DNA of 42,912 bases, taken from a virus. A program made the translations under genes and the position numbers. The DNA lies in the IMG/VR virus record IMGVR_UViG_3300036444_000026, positions 1-42,912 of that record; one strand, given 5' to 3'. The notes below the pieces were generated by a model. That model worked only from the letters and a program-made list of their open reading frames with translations, ran no database searches and was not told where the DNA came from. Of this stretch, positions 29,660 to 36,948 are shown one piece after another; within the stretch, counting starts at the first letter, position 1, and each line of letters begins with the position of its first letter.

Positions 29660-30917
29660 TCGCTTGTTCGGCCGGCGGCGTGCCGGGCTGGGTCATGGGA
29701 TTGGTGAGTTCGTTGCCGTCTGGGTGCGCCGGCATATCAAGAAAGTCGCGAGCTTCGTTCTGCGTAAACACCTGTCGCTGCCCCCCGGCCCCCATCATCT
29801 TCGCGAGGAACTCGCCCTGTTGGGCCATCGATCCGCGCAACAAGGCCCCGGGATTGAATTTGACCGAATATTTGTCCTGCTCTGCATCCGTCAGCAGCGT
29901 TCGCTCCACAGCCTGCTGCCAAGCCTCGAACCAGGGATTGAGCCCGTAGCGCACAAAGAATTGACCGAGGACGTCAACGCCGGAGCCCCAGCTCGTCTCA
30001 TCGACCATAAGCAGCGGCCTAGGAACACCAAAAACGCGCGCCACCTCTTCAACTTGACGGCCACGCGTCTCGTTGGTCTGCGCGTCACGGGCCGAGGAAG
30101 CCACCTGCTTGTACTCGACGCCCTCTTCGAGAAATGGGGTTTTCCCTGCATTCCCCGCGCCGCTGTATCGCTCTTCCCAAGAACGCTTCATCCGCTCGAG
30201 AGCCGGCTCGCTGATCTGCGAGTCCTTCGGAGCGTTAAGCGTCCCGTCGATGAAACTTCCTTGACGATAGTATTTGGCAATAGCCAGATCTGCCGCGAGC
30301 GCCAGACCAATGGCCTCACGCGCTTGGTCGACGAGACAGATGCCGTTGATGCCATCATGCGTCAGGCCACGAAGGTGCAGGACCTCGCTCGGCTTGTAAT
30401 CAATAGTTCCGCCCTTCGGACGGCTGTATCGATAGGTTACAGTCCAATCGTCGTTCTGGATTATATCCATTCGCGACGACATCAGGGGCACAAGAGCAAC
30501 GACCCTTGCGCCTGCCCGGATGACAAGTGCGAAGCCGCCCCGCTTTTGCGTCAAGGCCTGCATCTGCAGGAAGCTGCGGAAGTCGAATGCAGATTGAAAC
30601 CCGTTCGGCCGCCGGTGCAGCAGCTTGAACAGAGGATGAGAAGTCGCCTTCTCCTTCGTGTCAGAGTCGATCAGATGCAGCGGCAGCATGCCGATCGAGT
30701 TGGAGATCAACGAGACCGACCGCAGGACCGCTGTATTGAGCAACGCGTCGCGATCGCTGACGCTCACACCCGCATTCGTGCCAGCTCCATTACGCATGAA
30801 GGTCGCAAGATACGGATCATCCAACGAGTCGAAAGTGAAGCTGCCCATATCGGCCCGAGGCTCGATTCTGGACGCTGGCTTTGACTGCCGTCCCGCGAAC
30901 AAATCGAGCAGACGCAT
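29628..30917 (-). CDS. Portal protein (HK97 family)
   Basis: 429 residues. NTAVLRSVSLISNSIGMLPLHL, HPLFKLLHRRPNGFQSAFDFRSFLQ, GFALVIRAGARVVALVPL, DYKPSEVLHLRGLTHDGING, VDQAREAIGLALAADLAIAKYY, RQVEEVARVFGVPRPLL and FNPGALLRGSMAQQGEFLAKMM with TQNEARDFL are the ordered motifs of the family. The dodecameric ring is the DNA gate and packaging motor dock. Nine bases separate it from the terminase. Confidence 0.93.
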   Translation of the reverse strand: MRLLDLFAGRQSKPASRIEPRADMGSFTFDSLDDPYLATFMRNGAGTNAGVSVSDRDALLNTAVLRSVSLISNSIGMLPLHLIDSDTKEKATSHPLFKLLHRRPNGFQSAFDFRSFLQMQALTQKRGGFALVIRAGARVVALVPLMSSRMDIIQNDDWTVTYRYSRPKGGTIDYKPSEVLHLRGLTHDGINGICLVDQAREAIGLALAADLAIAKYYRQGSFIDGTLNAPKDSQISEPALERMKRSWEERYSGAGNAGKTPFLEEGVEYKQVASSARDAQTNETRGRQVEEVARVFGVPRPLLMVDETSWGSGVDVLGQFFVRYGLNPWFEAWQQAVERTLLTDAEQDKYSVKFNPGALLRGSMAQQGEFLAKMMGAGGQRQVFTQNEARDFLDMPAHPDGNELTNPMTQPGTPPAEQANEPANVDAQP

Positions 30918-30925
30918 CCGTTCTC

Positions 30926-32644
30926 CTAGAACATGATGATGCCGCGCTTCTCATAGACCGACACGCCGCGGCTGGCAGGGTTCCAGCTCATCAGGATTGC
31001 CGCTTCAAAGAGCGCGATCAGAGGATCAATTTTCGCGGTGCCAGCCAGCTGCTTAGTGACCATCGTCGCATTGCCGCGCCGCTCAGCCTTGGCATTCCCA
31101 ACCACCCAAGACATCAACGCCTGATCAGCATGCCAGAACGTCTCGTCGGCCAGTTTCATATCGATGCCGTAGACGGCCGGCGCGAGAGCCGGCCCCTGCA
31201 GCAGACGACGGATCATTTCGTCGGTTACATTTACTGCAAGCAGCGCCTCAATCACGGCGGCCGCTTGGTTTGGATCAATGCCGATCGCGTTCTTCGTCGG
31301 CAGCAATCCCGTGGAGAGGATTCGGGCGACGATCGCTGCCATCTCGTTGATGGCATCCGCCATCGGGACAATGTTCAGCGAGCCCTCTTCCGCACATTCC
31401 TCGAGCTTCGGCGCGATATCCTTGCGCCGTTCGAGCACGATCGGATCAGCCCAGGCAAAACCAACCGAAAGCCAGTGCCGCGTCTCACGCTCACGACCGA
31501 TCACCGCGAGCCCGATCAGATCGTCACGGCCGCCGCTGTCGACGCCGATCGTGACAACCTCGCAGCGCTCCAGCAGGCCTTCGAGGTCCAGGCGCTCATC
31601 GATCTGGTTGTCCCAGTTGTCGGCGCCCGCCCACCCCTCTTCGCCAACTCCGGTACCCATCTCTACGTTGAGATGCTGCGAAGCCCAGATCCGGACGGCG
31701 TCCTCGCCCTTCTCGACCTCGCTCTGATAATCGGCCAGCATCGACTGGACGGTGATCGGCCGGCCGATATTTGGCATGACCATCGGCCAGTTGCTGGGAT
31801 CGCGCCAGCGCTCAATCTCCCCACTTTGGCGCTCTTCGCGTGTCAACGTCGCGATCTCGCGGGGAAACTCATAGAGCAGTGGCAGCGTGGGGCGGATGAT
31901 CTTCCCGCGGTATTTCCCATCCCGAACGTTGCGGGCGAACTTCAGCTCGGTTTTGAACGCGCCAGTCGGAGCGTCGTCGCTTTGAGTGGTCGTGATGACC
32001 AGAACGCCTTCGGGCGTCTTGTCCAAGCCACCCCGGATCTGCCTCAAGATGCGCCCAGTCTGCGCCATCTTGCCAAGCACATGCAGCTCGTCGACCAACG
32101 CAAATATGAGCGCCATCGCGCCGGTGAGGATTTTGAGGTCAAAGGTCGCAACCTTCGCCTCTGATTTCGTTACGAGGTCCTCGATGGTCTTGACGTGATC
32201 GCGCGGCCGGAACCGCCTGCGAAGGTCCGGCGACTCCTCGATCATACCAACCGCTTGCTCATATGCACGGTCGGCAATCGCTTGGGTCGGCCCGAGGAAC
32301 AGTGCGGTCGCTCTTGGCCGGAAGTTCATCAGCATTGCGACCAACAGCAGCGCAGCTGAATAGGTCGTCTTCGATGACCCTTTCGGAACGAGAGCCACAA
32401 AGTCCCGGATCATCCGGACCTGATTGTTCGGATCCCACGATCCGAACATCGCACGGACCAGATCGCGGAACCACTGACCGGACGCATCGCCCAGTCGCGG
32501 GTTGCCAGGAACGTCTGGCAGCCTAATCTCGTCATAGAACGCAAGCCCGATGTCCGCTTCATCGGCAAACAGAGGAAGGTTCGGCATGAGGGAGTGCCCC
32601 TGCCTGATACGCTCCTCCCAGTCCGGGCAGGACATGTCCCACAT
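30926..32644 (-). CDS. Terminase large subunit
   Basis: 572 residues. ATPase part: deviant Walker A VPKGSSKTT (Lys88, Lys92), Walker B ALIFALVDELH (Asp185-Glu186) and coupling motif ITTTQS (about 217-222). Nuclease part: IGVDSGGRDDLIGLA (Asp369) with NAIGIDPNQAAAV and the final GIDMKLADETFWH. This is the Terminase_1 / HK97-like type; it cuts concatemers and pumps DNA through the portal. Companion small subunit lies four bases upstream. Confidence 0.93.
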   Translation of the reverse strand: MWDMSCPDWEERIRQGHSLMPNLPLFADEADIGLAFYDEIRLPDVPGNPRLGDASGQWFRDLVRAMFGSWDPNNQVRMIRDFVALVPKGSSKTTYSAALLLVAMLMNFRPRATALFLGPTQAIADRAYEQAVGMIEESPDLRRRFRPRDHVKTIEDLVTKSEAKVATFDLKILTGAMALIFALVDELHVLGKMAQTGRILRQIRGGLDKTPEGVLVITTTQSDDAPTGAFKTELKFARNVRDGKYRGKIIRPTLPLLYEFPREIATLTREERQSGEIERWRDPSNWPMVMPNIGRPITVQSMLADYQSEVEKGEDAVRIWASQHLNVEMGTGVGEEGWAGADNWDNQIDERLDLEGLLERCEVVTIGVDSGGRDDLIGLAVIGRERETRHWLSVGFAWADPIVLERRKDIAPKLEECAEEGSLNIVPMADAINEMAAIVARILSTGLLPTKNAIGIDPNQAAAVIEALLAVNVTDEMIRRLLQGPALAPAVYGIDMKLADETFWHADQALMSWVVGNAKAERRGNATMVTKQLAGTAKIDPLIALFEAAILMSWNPASRGVSVYEKRGIIMF

Positions 32645-32648
32645 GGGG

Positions 32649-33137
32649 TCAGTTCATTCGCTGCTGCCGACGAGCCATCAGGTCGCCCATGGGCGTGCCG
32701 CGGTCAGGCTTCTGCGCCGCTGCGAGCGCCTCTTCCTTCTTTCCGAGCTTGGGCTGCTTCACCGGCTTCTCGCCTGCAGGCTTCGCAGGGCGATGGGTCT
32801 GCCCAAAGTTCATCAGATCATTCCGCTCGATGTACTTCACGAACTCACGGATCGCCGAGATGTTACCGGCGTTCACGCCCTCGAGCAGCTTGACGCCCAC
32901 CTGGGCAACGAGGCGATCCCGAGCCACATCACGAAACTTCAGCTCTGAAAAATAATGCTTCCGCAGCGTTGGCTGGGTCACGTAAAGCGCGGCCGCGATG
33001 CGCTCGTTGCTCCAGCCCATCGCAACTAAGAGACTGACTCGATTCCGGTTTTGCTGAGTCGCCACATGTTCGGGTCGACCGCGTCCACCCCAGTTGGCAG
33101 GAACCGGATCGCCAAACAGGTCAAAAACTTCGGCCAT
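32649..33137 (-). CDS. Terminase small subunit
   Basis: 162 residues. After a short start, QQNRNRVSLLVAMGWSNERIAAALYVTQPTLRKHYFSEL is a helix-turn-helix of the kind seen in small terminases, which bind the packaging site. A helical oligomerisation part and a Lys/Pro/Ala-rich tail follow. Position directly before the large subunit supports the call. Confidence 0.8.
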   Translation of the reverse strand: MAEVFDLFGDPVPANWGGRGRPEHVATQQNRNRVSLLVAMGWSNERIAAALYVTQPTLRKHYFSELKFRDVARDRLVAQVGVKLLEGVNAGNISAIREFVKYIERNDLMNFGQTHRPAKPAGEKPVKQPKLGKKEEALAAAQKPDRGTPMGDLMARRQQRMN

Positions 33138-33224
33138 CGTGAAAATAAAACCTGTGACTGAGAGAGGCGCCGGTCCGGGCGATCGAGCCTTGGAGACTTT
33201 CGACCGCCCCCCACCCGGCCTGGC

Positions 33225-33533
33225 CTAGTGCCAGACGCCTCGTTGATGCAGCGTCGATTGCTCTTCACGCTGCTTGTCGCTGTCGTGGCATGGCTTGCAG
33301 AGCGTCTGCAGGTTGCCCTCGTCCCAGAACAGCCGCTCATCACCTCGATGAGGCTTGATATGGTCACACACGAGCAGCGATGTGTTGCCTTCCAGCTTTC
33401 CGCAGCCAGTCCGCTGGCATCGATACAGGTCGCGAAGGAAGACGGTGAGCCTGAGCTTCTGCCATCTCGCAGTCTTGTACCAGGAGCGCCATGGTGGCGA
33501 GGCAGGCCGGCTATGCTTTGTGTTCGTTCTCAC
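33225..33533 (-). CDS. HNH endonuclease next to terminase
   Basis: 102 residues. CQRTGCGK, then LLVCDHIKPHRGDERLFWDEGNL and LCKPCHDSDKQREE form a complete HNH motif: Cys pair, catalytic D-H with the second His in KPH, Asn of GNLQTLC, zinc Cys pair, and final His in CHDSD. Such proteins (HK97 gp74) help terminase cut at cos. It suggests cos-type packaging here. Confidence 0.85.
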   Translation of the reverse strand: MRTNTKHSRPASPPWRSWYKTARWQKLRLTVFLRDLYRCQRTGCGKLEGNTSLLVCDHIKPHRGDERLFWDEGNLQTLCKPCHDSDKQREEQSTLHQRGVWH

Positions 33534-33582
33534 TATCCGCCTAAAGGGGGCCGCTCACCGGCTAAGTAGCAAGCGGCCCAAG

Positions 33583-33643
33583 TCTAGGGAGGAAACGCCC
33601 AAGGAGGGCAGCGATAGCGCAAGGCGCTACCGCACACCCTAGA
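33583..33643. ncRNA. Branched inverted-repeat element (candidate structured RNA or cos-region structure)
   Basis: Three nested elements: TCTAGGG (33583-33589) pairs with CCCTAGA (33637-33643); inside, GCCC-AAGGA-GGGC (33597-33609) and GCG-a-TAGCGC-aag-GCGCTA-c-CGC (33611-33633). Together they make a three-way junction. On the minus strand it would lie in the leader of the late mRNA, about 50 bases before the HNH gene. Being nearly symmetric it could also act as DNA. Confidence 0.5.
33625..33633 (-). promoter_or_regulatory. ops-like 9-mer GCGGTAGCG
   Basis: The minus strand reads TGTGCGGTAGCGCC. The 9-mer GCGGTAGCG matches the core of the E. coli ops element (GGCGGTAGCGTG) that recruits the NusG paralogue RfaH. 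It lies 238 bases after the phage NusG-like gene and ahead of the late genes. The E. coli element need not be read by an alphaproteobacterial phage protein. Confidence 0.45.
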
Positions 33644-33650
33644 ACGCAGA

Positions 33651-33674
33651 AAGCCCAGCTCTGGGGCTGGGCTT
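33651..33674. terminator. Terminator-like hairpin 2 before the late genes
   Basis: AAGCCCAGC-tctggg-GCTGGGCTT, nine pairs. The minus strand then reads TTTCTGC, a modest U tract. Lies between the NusG-like gene and the branched element. Confidence 0.5.
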
Positions 33675-33747
33675 GTTACACGCTGGACGCTGAGGGCGGA
33701 TCACATGGCAGGCTCCTGTTCGAGCAATTGCTTCTATCCACCAAAGC

Positions 33748-33776
33748 AAAAGCCCCATGCGTTACCGCCGGGGCTT
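33748..33776 (-). terminator. Terminator-like hairpin 1 after the early left operon
   Basis: AAGCCCC-(13 bases)-GGGGCTT, seven pairs. On the minus strand it is followed by TTTTGCTTT, as for an intrinsic terminator. It lies 95 bases after the stop of the NusG-like gene, the last gene of the early left operon. Confidence 0.6.
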
Positions 33777-33870
33777 GATGTCGTGGAGTCGGCTCCGCCA
33801 TTGCCCGCTGTTTCAGCTGGCTGCGCGACCGGACTTATCGGCCATCGCACCATTCGAGCGGCAGGTTCCG

Positions 33871-34500
33871 CTATACTGGTGCGATCTGGTTCACTGTGGC
33901 TTGCACGCGAACCTCACGCTTCAATAGTTCGACGAGTATGGTGATTCTACCCTTCTCGTCTACATCGGAAACACGGCCTGTCATGTTGTCAGTGATTGCG
34001 CTCAACAGGATTCTGACCTCATCCCCAACAGCAGGCTGGTACCCCGCGATCTTCCGCCCCTTATCTCGATAGAACAACTCACGCTCACCGGCCTCGATGT
34101 ACTGGATCGCCTGCATGGCAACTGGCCTCACCACAGCCACGTCCTCACCGAACCGCCACAGCGGCCGAGACGATACACCCGGGCATCTTGCGATAACATC
34201 GTATCGGCTCGACACCACGCTCTCTGCCACAAACAGCAACCCCGGGAACAGCGGGCGCATGACGTCCTCATGGGTTTCCCCGGCTAAGTGACGCGCCTTT
34301 GGCAACGGCGCCGTCCGCAGCATGGTCGGCATGTAGAACGGCACCTTGCGCAACACCAAACCGGCCTGCGCAGCCATCTCGCGGTTCGGCTCCGTCTGGA
34401 CCACATACCAGCGGCAGCCCGGCGCTGGTGTCAAATCCACTGGCGGCTCGCGATCGACATAGCCGACAATGTCGCCAATCTTGTAGCTGGTGGCCGTCAT
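33871..34500 (-). CDS. Phage-encoded NusG/RfaH-family transcription factor
   Basis: 209 residues. The NGN domain spans about 29-125: CRWYVVQTEPNREMAAQ, KVPFYMPTM, MRPLFPGLLFV, IARCPGVS, and FGEDVAVV. A KOW domain follows (about 158-205: VGDEVRILLSAITDN, GRVSDVDEKGRITILVELL). NusG paralogues bind RNA polymerase clamp and make it processive. It is coupled by ATGA to the replication gene and is the last gene of the early left operon, directly before terminator-like hairpins and the late operon, as expected for a late-gene processivity factor. That role is inference. Confidence 0.85.
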   Translation of the reverse strand: MTATSYKIGDIVGYVDREPPVDLTPAPGCRWYVVQTEPNREMAAQAGLVLRKVPFYMPTMLRTAPLPKARHLAGETHEDVMRPLFPGLLFVAESVVSSRYDVIARCPGVSSRPLWRFGEDVAVVRPVAMQAIQYIEAGERELFYRDKGRKIAGYQPAVGDEVRILLSAITDNMTGRVSDVDEKGRITILVELLKREVRVQATVNQIAPV

Positions 34501-35594
34501 GCTGTTTCCTCGTCGGGATTATAGATTGAACCATCTTTTTTGGGCGGCCACGGCCACGGAGCTTGGGAGCCCTCAACGAGCCTGCGCCGGGTTGCAAGCA
34601 CGAGGTTCTCGCCAACGAACGCCTCCCATGCGCCTGCCTGTTGGCGATCCAGCACCACCCACTGATCGCGCGGCGGGGCGTGCGCCAAAGCCAACAGCCG
34701 TGGCGTCACTGGTCGGAGATGGCGCACAGCACCATCGGGCGATCGCATGACGGTGCGCAGGAACTCGTGCGTACCGACAAGCCCATGCAACGCCGTGACC
34801 GCCGACGCCTCAACCGTGTCAGGTGCAAAGCTCGCATTTACCGGCTTTTCGGCCTCAGCCTTCGCAGCCAGCAGCGTCCAGCGCTTCTGCTCAAGATACC
34901 GCCACCCAGCAGGCACGCGATCACGCTTCAACCGTTTCAGGTCAGCGAGGAAGGGCGCAATTCCCTCCAGCGCAGCAGCGCGCTCTTCGTCGCTCAGCGC
35001 TGCCGCTGCATACCCCGTGCGTTGACGGTCATCGGACGCCGCCGTCGGCCAACGCTGCTCGAAAGCCGAAATGAACTTGGCCACTTCGTCGTGCGCGCGC
35101 GCGTCTCTCTCACGTTCAAGATGGGGACGTTGTAAGGGGACGTTCTTGGTGCCCACGTATGTATGGGCACCCCGTGCCCGCTCTGGGTGGGCACCCGGGT
35201 GCCCATCTATGGGCAGGGGTGCCCGCTGGTGGGCACCCCCCTCCCCGGATTCCGATAAGGAATCGCTATCGTCCGCAGACGCCGAAACACCGCTTTCGTC
35301 GCGATCGAGAATGACACGATATGCAAAGGATTGACTTGGCTGCGTGCCCTCGTCTGCGTCAGCCTCACGGCGACGCATCTGCACCCATCCAGCTTCGTAA
35401 AGCCGCTCCAACGAACGCTGCAGCGTCGCGCGGCCGCACTTGATCTCTCGCGCCATCTTGACCTGACTGCGCCGACACCAGCCGAGATCGTCAATGTGAC
35501 GGCCAAGCAAGCAAAGCACTTGGAGATCGCGGGGCTCCAGCGTGTCGTCGGTGACTGCGCCGGCCGGGATGATTGAATAGCGGGGGCCGCTCAT
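34497..35594 (-). CDS. O-like replication initiator with N-terminal helix-turn-helix
   Basis: 365 residues from the ATG at 35594 (the frame extends to 35636 with only weak starts). Residues 1-85 are a winged helix-turn-helix: EPRDLQVLCLLGRHIDDLGW, CRRSQVKMAREIKCGRATLQRSLERLYEAGWVQ. A Gly/Ala/His-rich low-complexity region (about 118-145) is encoded by the iteron-like cluster. The C-terminal part has helical segments (FISAFEQRWP, FLADLKRLKRDRVPAGWRYLEQKRW), seen in phage primosome-type proteins. No ATPase motif is visible, so a host helicase is presumably loaded. Confidence 0.7.
   Translation of the reverse strand: MSGPRYSIIPAGAVTDDTLEPRDLQVLCLLGRHIDDLGWCRRSQVKMAREIKCGRATLQRSLERLYEAGWVQMRRREADADEGTQPSQSFAYRVILDRDESGVSASADDSDSLSESGEGGAHQRAPLPIDGHPGAHPERARGAHTYVGTKNVPLQRPHLERERDARAHDEVAKFISAFEQRWPTAASDDRQRTGYAAAALSDEERAAALEGIAPFLADLKRLKRDRVPAGWRYLEQKRWTLLAAKAEAEKPVNASFAPDTVEASAVTALHGLVGTHEFLRTVMRSPDGAVRHLRPVTPRLLALAHAPPRDQWVVLDRQQAGAWEAFVGENLVLATRRRLVEGSQAPWPWPPKKDGSIYNPDEETA
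35148..35238. repeat. Iteron-like GGGCACC/GGTGCCC cluster (candidate origin)
   Basis: Six half-sites in 91 bases, inside the initiator gene: GGTGCCCA (35148-35155), TGGGCACC (35164-35171), GGGCACCC (35189-35196), GGGTGCCC (35197-35204), GGGTGCCC (35217-35224) and GGGCACCC (35231-35238). The third and fourth fuse into an 18-base perfect palindrome (35188-35205). Lambda likewise keeps its origin iterons in gene O. The repeats encode repeated GAH, so a coding cause is possible. Confidence 0.55.
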
Positions 35595-35649
35595 GGTGGT
35601 CTCGATGTGATGCTGGGAAACTGGACGCACACGCAACTAACAGTTTGGG

Positions 35650-35847
35650 CTATGCCGGCTCGCAGGCCGGCGTGGCGTCGCAGATGATCTGCTCGCCATC
35701 TCGATAGAACTCGGTCCAATGCCGAGCACGCGGACCCTCGACCTCATGCCGCCCGACCTTGGTGATGCCGCAACCGTTGAGGCAGGTTCGCTCGCTCTTG
35801 TGCGGGAAGCGCGCAGGCTCACCCCAACGATGACGCGGGCCGCTCAT
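35650..35847 (-). CDS. Small Cys-containing phage protein
   Basis: 65 residues. Four Cys in two pairs (RTCLNGCG and ICDATPAC) with basic residues between; a small metal-binding fold is possible. Start overlaps the previous stop by ATGA. The opening MSGPRHRW resembles the MSGPRYS opening of the initiator gene that follows. Function unknown. Confidence 0.6.
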   Translation of the reverse strand: MSGPRHRWGEPARFPHKSERTCLNGCGITKVGRHEVEGPRARHWTEFYRDGEQIICDATPACEPA

Positions 35848-36125
35848 GCTGGCACCGGCGGCGAGAGCAAGCGCTCCACGATGCGATCTTCGGCCATCCG
35901 CTCGAATGCACCGCGCTCTGCGGCTAGGACCAGGCGATCAACCCAATGTTCTGGCATGACGATGATGGGTCGCTCCACACCATCGACCACGATCACGTCC
36001 GATCTGATCTCGCCCAGTTCCGCACCGTCCTTCACCAGCCGGCAGACGACGCGCGAGATCGCGAGGCTACGCTCGTCATCGCTCGCAATCATCTGCAACA
36101 AGGTCAACGCCGAGCCACCGATCAT
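35844..36125 (-). CDS. Early-operon hypothetical protein
   Basis: 93 residues. [35 protein letters not shown], then [25 protein letters not shown]. Alpha-beta layout, no recognised motif. Shares one base with the upstream stop (TGATG) and is coupled to the next gene. Confidence 0.55.
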   Translation of the reverse strand: MIGGSALTLLQMIASDDERSLAISRVVCRLVKDGAELGEIRSDVIVVDGVERPIIVMPEHWVDRLVLAAERGAFERMAEDRIVERLLSPPVPA

Positions 36126-36586
36126 CAGACGCGACCTCGCAGATCGAGTGCGCTGTAGCCTGGCAACGGATCACCGAAGAGCGCCGATGTCAGCGAGCGA
36201 TGCTCGATTGACCTGCGCACATCGCGATCTGCAATTGCCACAGCATCGGCGATCTGCCGGACCGGATCGCGTGGCGGCGACTTTCGTTGCAGATCGTAAT
36301 ACTTGGCCGAGCAAGCGTAGCCGCGTCTCCCTAGCCTCAGGCCGATCTGAACGAAGGACACACCGCCCGCGCACAACCGCAACAGGTCGGCCACCTCTTC
36401 GTCCGTCCAAGGGCGGTTCGGCACCGTCTCGTCACGCGGAGCGAGCATGTCGCGTATCTTGGTACGTATCGAAGCAGGCTTCCTGTCGATGCGTTGCGAG
36501 ATTTCTGCAAATGTCGCACCGCTGTCGAGAAGCGCGCGTAACTGCGCGCACTGATCTGCCGTCCAAGGCGTGCCGCCATTAGCCAT
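36125..36586 (-). CDS. Tandem Myb/GcrA-like HTH protein
   Basis: 153 residues from the ATG at 36586 (GAGG seven bases before; a GTG at 36589 is in frame). Two helical units: TPWTADQCAQLRALLDSGATFAEIS with QRIDRKPASIRTKIRDM, then RPWTDEEVADLLRLCAGGVSFVQIG with LRLGRRGYACSAKYYDLQ. Each starts at W-T, as in the single unit of the gene at 8358. A C-terminal helix-rich part follows. It may bind DNA as a regulator or replication accessory. Confidence 0.65.
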   Translation of the reverse strand: MANGGTPWTADQCAQLRALLDSGATFAEISQRIDRKPASIRTKIRDMLAPRDETVPNRPWTDEEVADLLRLCAGGVSFVQIGLRLGRRGYACSAKYYDLQRKSPPRDPVRQIADAVAIADRDVRRSIEHRSLTSALFGDPLPGYSALDLRGRV

Positions 36587-36948
36587 CACGTGACCTCGAC
36601 GTAAGGCAACACACGAAGACTAAGGGCCCGGGCAGTCGCAACTTCGGCTTGAGCACCGAGGCTTTTTTCCCATCCAGGCAAAACAACGACTGCATCCGCG
36701 TGGAGGCAGACGAACTCAAGATCGTCTTTCAACGCCTCGCGAAGATTGAATCCGTGCTTCACCTCCGCAATGGCGTTGTCGCCAGTCTCGTTTCCTTTCG
36801 AGATATCGACACCGGTTGCGATAATGTCCCGCTCAGCGGGATTGAAGACCTCATGGCCCTTGCCGCGCAGATCCGCCGCGGCCGCGTGGAAAGCAGGGAA
36901 ATTGAATTCGGCAATGCCCCTCATTGGGCCAGCGATGTAAATTTTCAT
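36586..36948 (-). CDS. DUF4406 protein (nucleoside deoxyribosyltransferase-like)
   Basis: 120 residues. MKIYIAGPMRGIAEFNFPAF, HEVFNPAERD, DLEFVCLHADAVVVLPGWEKSLGAQAEVATARAL are the DUF4406 motifs, distant relatives of deoxyribosyltransferases. The Asp and the S-x-G-A-x-x-E of the family core are present. Common in phage early operons; a nucleotide-salvage or modification role is unproven. Confidence 0.85.
   Translation of the reverse strand: MKIYIAGPMRGIAEFNFPAFHAAAADLRGKGHEVFNPAERDIIATGVDISKGNETGDNAIAEVKHGFNLREALKDDLEFVCLHADAVVVLPGWEKSLGAQAEVATARALSLRVLPYVEVT

Larger units (their letters stand above)
33534..33870. other. 337-base non-coding junction between early and late genes
   Basis: No convincing gene on either strand. 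It holds two terminator-like hairpins, the branched inverted-repeat element and the ops-like 9-mer. With an HNH endonuclease and terminase next to it, it is also the most likely place for the packaging (cos) site. No clear sigma-70 promoter was found. Confidence 0.6.

Noticed and set aside
27145-32164. Very long plus-strand frames opposite capsid, protease, portal and terminase (up to 528 codons)
   Set aside because: They are antisense shadows of high-GC genes with clear family matches; their translations are Arg-rich and have no motifs or binding sites.
33583-33660. tRNA gene suspected from the branched structure
   Set aside because: Arms do not have tRNA lengths and there is no T-loop or anticodon arm of the right size.
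35148-35238. Iteron cluster read as a CRISPR-like or VNTR array
   Set aside because: Units are inverted and irregularly spaced inside a coding frame, unlike either.
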